From NCBI GenBank assembly GCA_019649035.1, contig BMAT01007386.1, positions 155,718 through 179,036 on the forward strand: 23,319 nt of DNA, read 5' to 3'. Source of the stretch: Elysia marginata (Eukaryota > Mollusca > Gastropoda > Plakobranchidae). Position 1 is the first letter of the stretch. The number at the start of each line of letters is the position of its first letter. A program made the translations under genes and the position numbers. Positions 1 to 11,945 of the stretch are shown one piece after another. The notes beneath the pieces are model-generated. The model searched no databases, had not been told where the DNA came from, and saw nothing but the letters and a program-made list of their open reading frames with translations.

Positions 1-1200
1 CCCGTTTCCCTTTTCTCCGATACCCCAATCTGCCCTTTCACCCTTTGCGCACTATTTTCTTCTCTTGAAACACCTGAAACAAGCCATCCGTAACGCTAGC
101 GAGCTGCTGTAACTTCTGTATCGCTGGAGTCCCCGCGAGGTTTGCACGGCTAGAGCACCGCATGACGGGGATCTGCCCTTGCTTTGTTACAGTCGAGCCG
201 GTAATGAAAAGAACAAAGATCTTTATCGGCCGTTGAACCGGTACACGCCAGGGGTATTGATTACTGGCATTTTTTAAACATAGATGACAAAAATTGTAGT
301 ATCGATACTTCCGAAGATTGAGTAATGATTACATGCTGCAGATAATGATTTTAGAAAGAAAACCTCGCATAGGGTAAGATAATACTGTTAGAAGTCTGAA
401 GTAATCGGATACTGTAGAGAATGTAGGTGGTCCCCTTACATGAGCTGCCATTATGAGTGGAAATATTTTGTTGGAAATAAGTTTAAATTCTATCATACAT
501 TCATCTGTCAAGCCTCAAAAGCTCTTCTTTATAGACTTTCTAATGGACTCAATACTAGCAAATACACGTTATTAACTCGCAAAGCAGCAGCTGTTCATAC
601 TGCACGATACTGCATGTTACGCAGTATTCCCGTTAAGACTGTTGCTGAGTGTGATAAGAAAAAACTTGTGATAATCTCAAAAAAGCCTTCGGAAGACAGC
701 TGCGGTTGTTTATATTTTAATGCTGATCGCCGCCTTGTTCTTACCACTATGCCATAACACCACACATTGATAATAATGAATTGCCAATAGTTCGTTCAAC
801 GCATGAGTCTAGTCTTCGCAGAACCTTAGCCTCTAGCTTTGAAGGAAGCTGAGAATGAAGTCACCATACACTTAACAAGGAGCTTTAAACTCATGGCTTT
901 ATTTTGCTGGCACATGGACAATAGTTATAGGGGTGTCTCACCCAATGCGCTCTATCCAGCCCGACAATGACTCTAGGGAAACCCACTCAAAACACTTGAA
1001 CTAAGCTGAACTTTTCTTGAGAGCCCAGAAGAGCCCTAATCCACCACTTGATGATAACATGCACAGTTATAGAAAAACTTTATCTTTGATGATAATAGCT
1101 AGCCGGTGAGTGTAGAGTCTGCTATAGTCTCTAAAACAACTGTACATCACATTTTAACAATTTCCTATGATATTTAAGAAATTTCTGTTAGCTCCTCTTT
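1..1200. other. Intergenic sequence, nothing assigned
   Basis: The first 300 bp are higher in GC than their surroundings. An unsupported open frame of 105 codons (440-757, plus) has no family resemblance and is not longer than chance allows in such DNA. Confidence 0.5.
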
Positions 1201-1222
1201 TTTATCTGTACTTCACATATAG

Positions 1223-1311
1223 CCCCCCCCCCCCTTTTTACACCCTTCTGAGTCTCTCTCTTTCTCTCAACCCCTCTCTTTCTCTCTCTCTCTCTCTTTT
1301 CTTTCTCTCAC
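1223..1311. repeat. Poly-C run and CT-rich microsatellite
   Basis: A run of 12 C at 1223-1234 is followed by CT-rich sequence with a (CT)n block at about 1280-1297. Confidence 0.85.
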
Positions 1312-2457
1312 TTCGTACTATATGGATGTTGTATTGAGAATTGCAAATACTCAAAGCAAAGTATACGGATATAAACATCAATTTCAAACAATCAACTTTT
1401 TGACAATCATGTAATCATTGGCAGAGAACATCACATGGAGTAACGACAGCAGCTCAGGAACAAGTTGCCTTAACTTGTGTCGGCGAAGTATTTATCCCTT
1501 CATTCGTTTATTGCTTGCTTCTTACTCTCTCATTAGCGCAAAGTTTATCCATGTCTGTTTATTTTTTTGTAAAGAGTTGGTTATTTATTTTCAAAAGCGC
1601 TTTTAAATTACCTTAAAAGAAAAATTATACTTTTTGGGAGATCAAACTTGTGGATCAACTTAAGAAGCTCACATAAAATAATTGGAATCATAAGAAACAA
1701 AAAAAAAAATAAATTGATCTACTGGGGGACAATTAAACCGATCCAATTACTTTGAAACTCGGGATATGCATGGCCTACACAGGGGAAAGCTAAAGAAAGA
1801 ACGGAGTCTAGTGCAATAAAATTGATAAATAATTGATGACAAAAGAAACTGGCGAAGGGGGCGTTCCGAGTATGTTTTTCACGGTTGCGAACGTCTCGCC
1901 AGCGAAGGAGCGCTAAACAAACCACAGCTGCATCCAGCAGTACGCTCCGCTGATGAAAAATAAACTGGGCAAAACTTCAGTGTTACTTTTCTCTCTCGCT
2001 TCACCGCTTGAAAATTTCATAAATATTGAGGGCTAGGAAGACTGAGAGGCCACTTTGAGTTCGTTTTTTTTTTAAGTGACTAAGAGAGATTCTCCTCACT
2101 ATACTCTCTCTCTTTCTTTTTTTTTCCTTTCTCTCTTCATCACTCTGCATGGTATGTCTTTTTTATGGCATAACTTCTGTCTTTTCCCCTTTGTATATCT
2201 CTTTGAAAATCTGCTTCCCTCTCTGTCGTTTCAGTATTTGTCTACCTATCTGTCTGTATGTCTGTCTTCACAGACGTGTGAGAGCAACAATAAATGAAAA
2301 AAAAAATAAATACAAGAAATACAGGGGCGGAGATATAGGAAAAACAGCAAAGTTGTTATATATTTAAAAAACTCAGGGGGAGGGGGCGCAGTGAAAAAAG
2401 ATAATATCGAAAAAAACCACAGTTAAAAAAGGGACTTTGAAAAAGAAAGATATGGGG
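1312..2457. other. Intergenic AT-rich sequence, nothing assigned
   Basis: Only short open frames, A/T runs and pyrimidine-rich stretches (about 2100-2270). Confidence 0.5.
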
Positions 2458-2469
2458 TGAGAGAAAGAA

Positions 2470-2523
<54 letters not shown>
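2458..2523. repeat. (GA)n microsatellite
   Basis: GA dinucleotides interrupted by a few AAA steps. Confidence 0.95.
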
Positions 2524-2527
<4 letters not shown>

Positions 2528-2835
2528 ATAGTATAGTCAGACTATAAGGAAACAGAGTAAGAGAGTTGGTCCGAACGATATTTTTTTAAATGATGAGCTC
2601 AGGTGCAAAATCTACGATTTATCATTGAGTGCTTACTTATCATTCACTTACTCATCCATCCTTTCACTCATTCACTTACTCTTTCTCATTCACTCATTCA
2701 CATACTTCATTTCACAACCTATTATTATTACATCTCTTTTAAAAGTTCAAATTAAGCTGCTATGGTAAGAAGCGCCGTCTTGGACTTAAGGTACCTCTTT
2801 AAAAGCTAAAGGCTCCATTGTTTTACTAAACAAAA

Positions 2836-3195
2836 TTGGTATATAGGAAGAAGAGAAGTGATCATGCTACACCTTTATTGAAAGAGTTGCATTGGCTACC
2901 AGTTAAACAGCGCATTGAGTATAAAGCAGCATCTATTGTATTTCAATGTTTAAATCTTCCAAATTATCCAACCTATTTGAGTACTATGTTTACACCTTAC
3001 ACTCCTACAAGGACTTTAAGATCAGAAAAGAAGAATTTGTTAGCCAAACCTAGAACAAAATTGAAAACCTACGGGGACAGAGCTTTTACTTTCCAGGGCC
3101 CAGATGTTTGGAACCGTCTACCCTTATCAGTCCAACAGTCCGAATCATTGTCTAGATTTAAATCAGTTCTGAAGACATACTTATTTAAAAACTGA
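2836..3195 (+). pseudogene. LINE ORF2 C-terminal fragment
   Basis: Coding remnant of the element at 2830-3488. It contains only the post-RT C-terminal region; the endonuclease and reverse transcriptase domains are absent. It cannot act alone in retrotransposition. Confidence 0.8.
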
Positions 3196-3434
3196 ACCAT
3201 TATAAGAAATTTATTAGGAACCCTAAATTTACAATTTTTCTTGTCCATGTTTTCTTGTATTTGATATATCTATCTTTGTATTTGATATATCTTGTATTTT
3301 TTTTCCTTCAATTTCCAATTGCCTACGTTATCCATGTTTTGGAAAATTTGTATGAAAGAAACTGTGTAGCTTTTATTTTGTCAAGCGCTTTGAGACTTTA
3401 AATTATTGTAAAAAGCGCTATATAAATTTAGATA

Positions 3435-3436
<2 letters not shown>

Positions 3437-3488
<52 letters not shown>
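3437..3488 (+). repeat. (ATT)n tail of the LINE
   Basis: About 17 near-perfect ATT units directly after the LINE 3' UTR. Confidence 0.95.
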
Positions 3489-3489
<1 letters not shown>

Positions 3490-4483
3490 ATGAATTAAAA
3501 TTCCGTAAAATGTTAGCTAAGAGCCTTTTAAGAAAAATGTTGTGAGCAGAATCTCATTTCGTTTATGAAAATGGAGGTTATGGTGACTTTGAATATTTGT
3601 GTTGGTTATGTCGCTGGACAAAAATGAAAAAAAAATACAAGGGGAATAATTCCAAAACTAAATTTTATTAATTTGCACATTCGACCTCAGCCTATCCTCG
3701 AAAAATCAAAAGAGTGAGAATTGGTGAAATTCCTAAAACATTTGGTTGGAAACAAAAAAAGTAGATAGGGAAAAATTGCTAATAAGATTGTTTTGAAAAC
3801 CCCCATTATTCTTTAAAAGAAGTAATAACATCTTTACAAGTGTGTCACGTCAAATGAAGTTTTCCTTGCTTGTTCTAGGAATAAATGCGTTATGTTTTAT
3901 CCATACTTTGCACAGATTGTATGAACGGAGATCAGCCTTTTTAATCAGTGCCTGACTCACCCACACATACCCCCTTCCCACCCCTTCGCCTTCCCCCCTA
4001 AAAAGGTTAGTAAAAAAATTGTTTTTGAAATTAATGTTCAACCTTAAAGTCTTTATGTTCGTGTTATTTATCATGAACCGTAAGAAAAATGATAATCCTT
4101 GGTAGGTAGATGTTTGCTTGCTTTAACGTCTCCTAGATCTTCGTAACTAATAAATTTGGGAGACTTACAATGTGACGGGGCAGGAGCAGTCTTAAACACA
4201 AATACACACACCATCACACTGCACAGTAACGTCAAATTGATAGGTCTTTAAGTCTACGATATACGTATTGAGACACAAATTCATTTGAAAATTTTATTTT
4301 AATATGGGGTTTTATTCTCAAATATAATGCATTACTTGTACTTTCACTTTAGGCCTACAAAAAATCTTTGATGTAATGTAAATGTTAAAAGATGAATTTT
4401 GTTGCAGGAGAAAATGCAGTGCATGAGTTATTTTTGTGAAGCTTTCGGGTGCTTAGATAGATCAAGACAAGTCAGGCATAAAT
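3489..4483. other. Intergenic sequence, nothing assigned
   Basis: No coding pattern or repeat structure is visible between the LINE and the foldback element. Confidence 0.5.
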
Positions 4484-4744
4484 GAGGAGTTAATGAATAA
4501 CAGAGTAAGACTAAATTGGTTTAGAAAACAGACCTTTCATGCTTCCTCGGATTGGTATAGAAAACAGACCTTTTTGCTTCCTCTGATTGGTTTAGAAGAC
4601 AGGCCTTTTTGATTCCTCGGAATATGGTTTTACAGTTTTAGGAAGCAACAAAAAAGGGTCTGTTTTCTAAACTAATCCGAGGAAGCAGCAAAGGATCTAT
4701 TTTCTGAAACAATTTAGTCATACTCGGTAATTCATTAACTCCTC
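4484..4744. mobile_element. Foldback/MITE-like palindromic element (261 bp)
   Basis: The ends are inverted repeats of about 40 bp: GAGGAGTTAATGAAT at 4484 returns as ATTCATTAACTCCTC ending at 4744, and similarity continues inward through GACTAAATTG. Inside are three direct units of 35-36 bp (4515-4550, 4551-4585, 4586-4620; core TTTAGAAAACAGACC) and two inverted partial copies (about 4640-4715) around a short centre at 4621-4640. No coding capacity is seen. A target-site duplication is not obvious, so the superfamily is unknown. Confidence 0.75.
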
Positions 4745-5581
4745 TTAAAAGCAAAATTTTAAAAACGTCACTCAAGCTTCATTTTTATAACACTAACAGT
4801 TGCTAATTTACTAATAATATGCTCAGACATCTGCGGTTAGATTTTTTAACACTGTAGTCGCCATTTACAAAGTACAATGGAATTGAAGTAGGAATTGTAC
4901 TATTCTTAAAGCTAAGTCATTCCTAAAACAAACCATAGCGAACTCAAAGCTACTCGTGATAACCAAAATGCAGTTTCTCCCATATTATTTATACTGCAGG
5001 TACTGCACTTTGGTTGTCAAGGACAGAAAGAGACCGAACAATCCAGTTTCTATGTCGTTGGGTCTGGAAGTGTCACAAACATTCTACGTATGACGATTTA
5101 TCACGAATTTATGTACAGTTTTCAATTTTTGTGATCGATGTTTTCTCTGATATTAGCGTGTGCAAGCTAATAAAGTTACAATCAAGCTTCAAGGGTCCAT
5201 ATAAAGTTTTCACTGGAAATTGTATATATTTGCATAAGGATTCTTAACAATAATATTTGATACCAACAATGTCGGTATACCTCTTCACTTGATTGAGGAG
5301 AAAATGCCGTAATAAAATTGAGAGGAGAAATTTTGTTCTTAAAATGAGCGTTTGTATGTTATGATTATAAGAGGGAAAGCAAAGACACATACAGAGAGGC
5401 AGATAGGGGAAAGTGAGGGTGCAAAATAAAAAGAAATATCAGAGAGAGGAAAGAAGAAAAGGTAAGGAGAAAAAGGAGAGCAAAACAGCACCAAAACCAA
5501 CAAAGCGTTATGCTATTCAGTCTTATCATATTTAAACACTATGGGAACAAAATACAACTTTGAATTATGGAAAATAGAACT
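4745..5581. other. Intergenic sequence, nothing assigned
   Basis: A purine-rich stretch at about 5370-5480. The short frame at 5014-5247 has no recognisable features. Confidence 0.5.
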
Positions 5582-5832
5582 GTGAGTATACATTACAATA
5601 GGGTGAGTATACATTGCAATAGGGTGAGTATACATTGCAATAGGGTGGGTATACATTGCAATAGGATGAGTATACATTGCAATAGGGTGAGTATACATTG
5701 CAATAGGGTGAGTATACATTACAATAGGATGAGTATACATTACAATAGGGTGAGTATACATTACAATAGGGTGAGTATACATTGCATTAGGGTGAGTATA
5801 CATTAAAATAGGGTGAGTATACATTACAATAT
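5582..5832. repeat. 21-bp minisatellite, 12 copies
   Basis: The unit contains GTGAGTATACATT followed by an A/G-CAATAGG part, with starts every 21 bp from 5582 to 5813. Copies differ at few positions (mainly G/A in ATTGCAAT versus ATTACAAT). Because 21 is a multiple of three, open frames run through it on both strands (MYTHPIV and VSIHYNR heptads); these are by-products of the repeat. Confidence 0.95.
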
Positions 5833-5833
5833 G

Positions 5834-5895
5834 ATGGTGTTCGAATTAAGCAAATATTCGAATTACCCAGGTTCGAATTATATCAACGAGAACTA
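5834..5895 (+). repeat. Triple TTCGAATTA motif, possible Tigger-like terminal relic
   Basis: TTCGAATTA recurs at 5840-5848, 5857-5865 and 5872-5880. Repeated TTCGAA-type steps near an end are typical of some pogo/Tigger terminal repeats. No partner end is seen nearby, so it may be a solo fragment. Confidence 0.3.
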
Positions 5896-7329
5896 GGTGG
5901 GAAGCGAGAACGTGAGGTAGGCGAAGAGAAACTAAGGATAAGGAGAGAAAGAGATAAAGATATAAATCAACCCAATCCATGTACCCTAGAATATTTATAA
6001 TTATACTTCAAAAAAGGTCTCAAGACAGTCTTGAGGTAATATTAGTTTTAAAAAAATTCCCCTATAATCTGGTCTTGCCTAGCCTAGCGAGTACACCCCA
6101 GACCTGAACCGAAGATCTGATCGACTTAACGCATCACGCATTATCTAGGCTGCGATCCTCTCTAATTGCGCTAAGCCCCTCAGTCACCCTACAGCAAACT
6201 GCCGTGGGGGAATTGCCTCGAGTATTCTCCTCGGGTTTTCGCCTGTTTGAATACGAATTGAAAACGCCAGTGTAAGTCAACAAATCACAGGTGAATTCTG
6301 GGCTTGGAGATTCACCCGTCGCTAGAGCAAATACGTACTAGCGATACGAACCAAGCGAGATCTTAATCAATGCGGAGCGAACTTAATGTCCCAAGAAGCC
6401 AATGGATGGAGATGGTGACTTTATTTGAGCTTTTCTTTCATTATTTTGACTACCAGAGTAATACTTGTCTTGAAGTTTTTTTTGTAACTGAATGCCTCAT
6501 GTCACATTTTATATTTCACGAGATTAATTTTGAATTCAAAGACGACTGTCCTCACACGACCGGTAAAAACTTGTTTTTTCCCTGTGCTTTCTATTTTTTG
6601 TGACTAAATTTGATTAAACGATTAGATACTCATTTTTTTAGTTCACGCTGTACGATACGATGCAGTCAAATAAGTAATAGCTATTTCTTATAACATATGT
6701 GTAATTGGACCTCTTTCCCTAATATTTTACGTTTTAACAGGTAGTCATGCTGTGTAAATTTAATAGAACATTACTAAACCCTCCGCTCCAGTGAGTCGCG
6801 AGGGACCACTTTCCCATTCCCAGTCTATATGGAACTGTCCAGTGTCACCACGGTGCCAAAAATGCTAAGCTCAGTCTCGTTCTATGGTGACTTTGCTAGT
6901 TGTTAAACCGCTGTACTATTCAAGAGCTCAATAAGGTACAAATGAAAGGTATAAGGAGAGGAGGGGATCAGAGTGAGATAGAGAGGAAAAAAGAGAGATT
7001 GTGAGAGGGGGGGAGGGGAAGGGTTCAAGTTAGACTTGAGGATGAAATTGTTTGATTTATATACTGTACGAATTTGTAGTGTTTCTGCTGCTGTAAGACA
7101 AGAATCCCTCTGTGATGCTAATTTTATTGACGGTATGGAAAATATGCTTATTCATTGCGTTCCCGCTCTGGCATTTACTATAATTTTTTTAACATTTAAG
7201 ATAGACCTACAGAGTGATAAGTTTTGCATGCCACCTTTTCAATCAGGCCTGACATATGAGACAGAAGAAAAAACAGAAGCAATCAATTTGTTTCAGAGCA
7301 TAAAAAATATCAACCAATCAAACCATGAA
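5896..7329. other. Intergenic sequence, nothing assigned
   Basis: About 6060-6370 is higher in GC than its surroundings but shows no coding frame or tRNA fold. A purine-rich stretch lies at 6940-7030. The frame at 7036-7356 has no recognised domain and runs into the AATC tract. Confidence 0.5.
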
Positions 7330-7355
7330 GCGAGCAAGCAACCAACCAATCAGTA

Positions 7356-7389
<34 letters not shown>

Positions 7390-7745
7390 CTAACCAGTTG
7401 ATTAATCGATCACCCAACTCAAGAATTAGTTAATTCAATTCAATTCAAGTTTATTCAGACAATAGAAAGCAATTAACTGATAAACGAATGCATGAACCAG
7501 TTCATCAACAATCCAACCAACCACCATCCAAGCAGAAAAGCAATCAATCAACCAAACAACCAGTCCATCAATCAATCAATCAATCAATCAATCAACGTAC
7601 TTATCCTTCAACCAAGCACTCAACCAACCAATCAACTTACCAATCAACCATCCAATCAACCAATCGATAATTTAATCAATCATTTAACCAGTCGATCAAT
7701 CAATCAATCAATCAATCAATTAATCAGCTAATCAATATATCGATC
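7330..7745. repeat. AATC-rich tetranucleotide tract
   Basis: Perfect (AATC)n blocks (about 7355-7387, 7567-7593, 7695-7720) alternate with degenerate CAACCAACC and CAATCAACC stretches. A 60-bp unique piece near 7430-7490 contains TCAATTCAATTCAAG. Open frames here (Ser/Asn/Gln-rich) are repeat artefacts. Confidence 0.9.
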
Positions 7746-8097
7746 AATTTAAATATTGATCACCTAACCCATTCATACCGATAGCAAGCTTGAGAATCTA
7801 TCTTTCTAAGCACGGAGGGTTTTAGGCCTTATAACTAAGAGTTCAGTTTTTTGGTAGTTCATGCTTTAAAAAGGTGAGATTATGGTAGAAACAGAAGAAT
7901 AACTTTGAAAAATCACAATGATAAAAGTTAATACTTCTTTTGGGCCAAGTAATGATTGTGGAATCTAAATCCACTAGACTTTCTAGCTTGGTGACCGCAA
8001 GGTTGTGTTACAGTATGGAAAAGTTCCAATCTAAAGTTTTATCGAGTCCCGGTTGGAGAAGGCGATCTAAAGAAAGTCTAGCCTAGGTGAGAATCAA

Positions 8098-8250
8098 CTA
8101 ACGAACCAACAAGCCATCGAACAAACCAAGAAACCCAGCAACGAACCAACAAAGAGCTCAAACATTTAACCAACTAATCGGTCGGCAGATACCAATTAAA
8201 TAATAAAAAAATCCATTCAACCATTCAATCAGTTAATCAGTCAACCTTAA
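8098..8250. repeat. Degenerate CAAC/AATC-like tract
   Basis: Repeated AACCAACAA, AACAAACCAAG and CAATCAGTTAATCAG elements resemble a mutated continuation of the AATC tract 350 bp upstream. Confidence 0.6.
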
Positions 8251-8623
8251 AATCAACCGAGCCGAGACCAATAATTATATGATCTAACTTGTTCGTGCGA
8301 AAACTGGAATAAACCCTTTACTAAGAAAAAATTGTTTAATCTTTACTATGGTTAATCATATTTTGTAAAGAACAGAATAATATGCGAGCAATGTGTCTAT
8401 GATATTTTCAATTATTTGCTGAAGATTTCCATAATTGTAACAGCGTTTAAAGAGTTCAAGCACCTCAACAATAAGGGGAAAGGTGGATAGAGAACTACTC
8501 AGCTAAAAAGAGCGACAGAAGATGGTAAATAGCCCTAAATCATGGCTAAAACCAAGAAGCTAAAAATTAATGTGTAAGATCATGATCTTCAATATTTGAT
8601 AAAAAAGCATTTTGTTATTATAA

Positions 8624-9016
<393 letters not shown>

Positions 9017-10130
9017 ATACTATTAACAATATTAATACCAATAAAAATGATAATAGTAGTAATGAGATAATTCGTGTTGACGATGACAACATTACCACCA
9101 TGGCAGATATGGTATCTGTATCAAGATTATTGTATCATGTGACTGTTGTACATAGCTATGGTAGTGGTCAGCAGTTATTTCTTAAGCTTAAGAACAAATC
9201 TTGGCAAAACAGCTTAAAATCAATTCCTGCTAGACTGATATCTATAAATAAAAGTGTACATTTTACTGGAATGTTTACATATATGTTTTGTGACCAATTC
9301 ATCATAGTTTTGAATCTTAAAAGGTAAAAAATTTCAAATCTTGTAGTTTACTTTTCAAAATATTTTCGAACTTACAATTATATCAGTTTGTTAAAATATT
9401 ATTATTCTTTACAGGTTTCATTTGAGGGACGCAACTCTCTTGTTAATTTATCTCAAATAAAACTGCTTGTTATATTCTTTAGCATTAAAATAATGAGTTG
9501 ACTGCTCGACTAGAACGTGCCATTATATAAATAAAAATGACGCACTTGACAAGAATCTCCTTCAAGCGGGTTTTTTATACTTTAAGTAAGTGTAGACAAT
9601 CATTTAGAGCCCGGCCCCTTCGTTTATAAAACGCATCGGTTTCCAACTCGGTCCGTTTACCGAACCTTTTATACATCCTGATTCATATAAGTTTTACAGT
9701 AACCCATAGAGCCATTCAAAGGCGTAGTGTTGATATGTTATCTTTTTCCATTTGCTTTATTTTTTTCCAACGGCCAAGCGTGGATATCTATTGTGTGTAG
9801 CCAATTTTTTTAACAATCGAGATTTTCCAAGATTAGCACTTAACCTGCGCGGAATACTAATTTTATTCATAGTTTAATTTTTCAGTAACACCCCGTATTT
9901 TGTGTTTTCCCTTTTTTCAGAAACAATATAATAATAATAGAGGCCTCAAGCAAAAAATAAACACCACCAAGGCAAGGGGAGCTGTTGAAACTTAATCACG
10001 TGTCTTGGTTTATAGCGTCAGAAATTCCAACAGCGAATACTCTTTTCCATCCCGTACCTCTTGATGTTGATGATTTTGGTTGTGATTAGTGTTTGAAATA
10101 TTCTCTTCTCTTGACATACTTTATCTAGTA
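9017..10130. other. Intergenic AT-rich sequence, nothing assigned
   Basis: No coding or repeat signal apart from short A/T runs. Confidence 0.5.
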
Positions 10131-10987
10131 CATTCAACTTATAACGACAACCACTTTATCAACATTTTCACATATCGACGTGTTTTGCTATGGCGGAATT
10201 TTTCCCTCGGTAATGAAAAAATGTAGGGGTCCCACAAAATGAGACTACATGCGGAGAATATAGAGCTGCATACACCATTAGAAATTCCTTTGAAAGCTGT
10301 CTAAGATAGTGAAAACTTTGTTTTGGTATCTTAATTAGGTCCTGAGCTATTGCACTTTAAACGCAAGAAATCCAAGTGGTCCAGTATTAAAAAAATGGAG
10401 GAAAGGGTATTCTAAATTTTCATATTGTAAAAGCCAGAAGTACAATACCCTGTCTAACCACATTTGTTTGATGTTCTCATAATTGAATGTGATAAAGAAC
10501 ATTCAAATTTTCAAACTATGACGAACGTTTTGTTTACTAAAAATTTGTGCAAGGACTCGAAAGTGCCCATTTTCTTGAAATGGTAAGCACAGCTTGTAGA
10601 GTTATGGTCTACTAAACAATTCCTTAAGTATCCACTTTTACCCGATCTTTGTGTGCTTTATCGACATGCGTCTACTGACTTGATTAAAAAGACATAGAAA
10701 TTAAACAAAGAACAAACAGGTTATAACTTTATTAAAAATGATTTCATTAATTGAAAATAAAAAAGAAAGACTATGATTATGAACGAAACAGAACAAAATA
10801 ATGTCCCCTAATGTAGTTTTTCGTAAAAAAACAAAACAAGGGAAGCAATAAGTTAATATTAATGGTACAAGCGTCATTGACCTTCAGAGATGTTTGTACT
10901 TTGTCCTTGTATTTTATTTATCGTTATTCTTAAATATCGATATTATATCGACCTTCGAAAGCCTGTCGATATAAGCGGGTCACACTG
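10131..10987. mobile_element. Possible non-autonomous pogo/Tigger-like DNA transposon
   Basis: The right end, read inward on the minus strand, is CAGTGTGACCCGCTTATATC. The left end reads CATTCAACTTATAACGAC. Both carry the CTTATA.CGACA core and later an ATATCGA motif, as in pogo/Tigger terminal repeats, and both are flanked by TA (10129-10130 and 10988-10989), the target of that superfamily. The interior has no transposase frame. The left end is diverged, so the pairing is not certain. Confidence 0.35.
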
Positions 10988-11869
10988 TATCCTATTGGTC
11001 TTTGATCTTTCACAGTGGCGTTCTGCTTCTCGTTGCAATCCATGGTATTCCCAAAATCCTTCTTAAAAACCATACATCGACTGCCATCCTTCTATTTCGG
11101 TCTTGCTAAGAATAGGTTTTAAATGACAAGGAAGTGTCCCTTTTCTTGCTTTCACTTAAATAATCATGTTGGTCAAAATTTACCTTACATTTTGAAAACT
11201 ATGTTTCGCTTGAATAAGTGAAAAAGACAACGATTCGGACGTGGATGAAGATAAAAAAAAATTGACAGTGACTCTCAAAGCATGACAAAAAAGATATTGA
11301 GAAATGTACAAAACACAATAAAGTTTACCTTAAATCTAAAAGATCCAATTTATCCTTCTCCATAATAGCTCTGCAGCGGACATTCAAAGGACGGTATGTT
11401 CTACAGTGTTTATGGTTTTTACTGTGAATAATGCCTTTTTATTTAAACAGCCAGAGCTTATTATCCTGCTTATCTACCTTAATTCTTTTATCTAATTCAC
11501 GATGAACATTGCTTTCTTGTTCTTTGCTCTTCTCAACTTACTCCCTCTCTATTTTTCTCTCTCTAATTGACAATGGTCACTTATTGCCTCGCCTTTTATT
11601 TCTCTAAAGGATTTGACTGTTTCTATTTGGAGAAACCATCCTTTTTAGATATCATCATGTATTGGTCCAAACAAGTGGGATCATAACGTGGATAAAAAGA
11701 CGTGCTTGATTGTAAATGTGTGTGCATTTTGTCTGATTTTTTATATTTGAGAGTATTTTACAAGTTGCACGTTCGACTATAATTACTGTGGTTTGAATGA
11801 AAGATCCTTGAGCTATCAACGTATAAATCACTGAATGCACATGGTTAAATTATTATTTTAAAAAATAGG
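10988..11869. other. Intergenic AT-rich sequence, nothing assigned
   Basis: No coding pattern or repeat recognised. Confidence 0.5.
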
Positions 11870-11945
11870 AATAAACGCCCGGGGCTTTTATTCTGCCTTT
11901 AGAATTTGCGCTATACAAACGTATATTAATTATTATTATCACTAT
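11870..11945 (+). mobile_element. Possible LINE or SINE 3' tail remnant
   Basis: GCGCTATACAAACG followed by ATTAATTATTATTATC mirrors the GCGCTATATAAAT-(ATT)n terminus of the LINE at 3.4 kb. No coding sequence accompanies it. Only the terminal 70 bp or so can be argued. Confidence 0.4.

Larger units (their letters stand above)
2830..3488 (+). mobile_element. 5'-truncated LINE 3' end with (ATT)n tail (CR1/L2-like)
   Basis: An uninterrupted partial frame (2830-3195, TGA stop) of about 120 residues reads RSDHATPLLKELHWLPVKQR, later YGDRAFTFQGPDVWNRLP and FKSVLKTYLF. This is the C-terminal region found after the reverse transcriptase in CR1/L2/Jockey-type LINEs. A roughly 240-bp 3' UTR follows, with AAGCGCTTTGAGAC and AAAAAGCGCTATATAAAT, the usual 3' terminus of such elements, leading straight into (ATT)n at 3437-3488. 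There is no ATG at the 5' edge, as expected of a 5'-truncated copy. The open frame suggests it is younger than the other LINE pieces here. Confidence 0.85.

Noticed and set aside
1-170. Minus-strand frame of about 42 codons with balanced composition
   Set aside because: Too short, touches the window edge and matches no family I recognise.
440-757. Plus-strand 105-codon frame
   Set aside because: No recognised motif. Frames of this length are expected a few times by chance in AT-rich DNA of this size.
5513-5824. Minus-strand 103-aa frame of MYTHPIV heptads (and its plus-strand counterpart)
   Set aside because: It follows the 21-bp minisatellite, which is open in several frames. No promoter, splice or family support.
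6019-6035. Perfect palindrome CTCAAGACAGTCTTGAG
   Set aside because: Short, isolated and without flanking structure.
3580-6894. ATGGTGACTTT at 3580, 6412 and 6884
   Set aside because: Three copies of an 11-mer are striking, but the flanks share nothing, so it was judged a coincidence found after looking.
7036-7356. Plus-strand 106-codon frame
   Set aside because: No domain, and its end is AATC microsatellite sequence.
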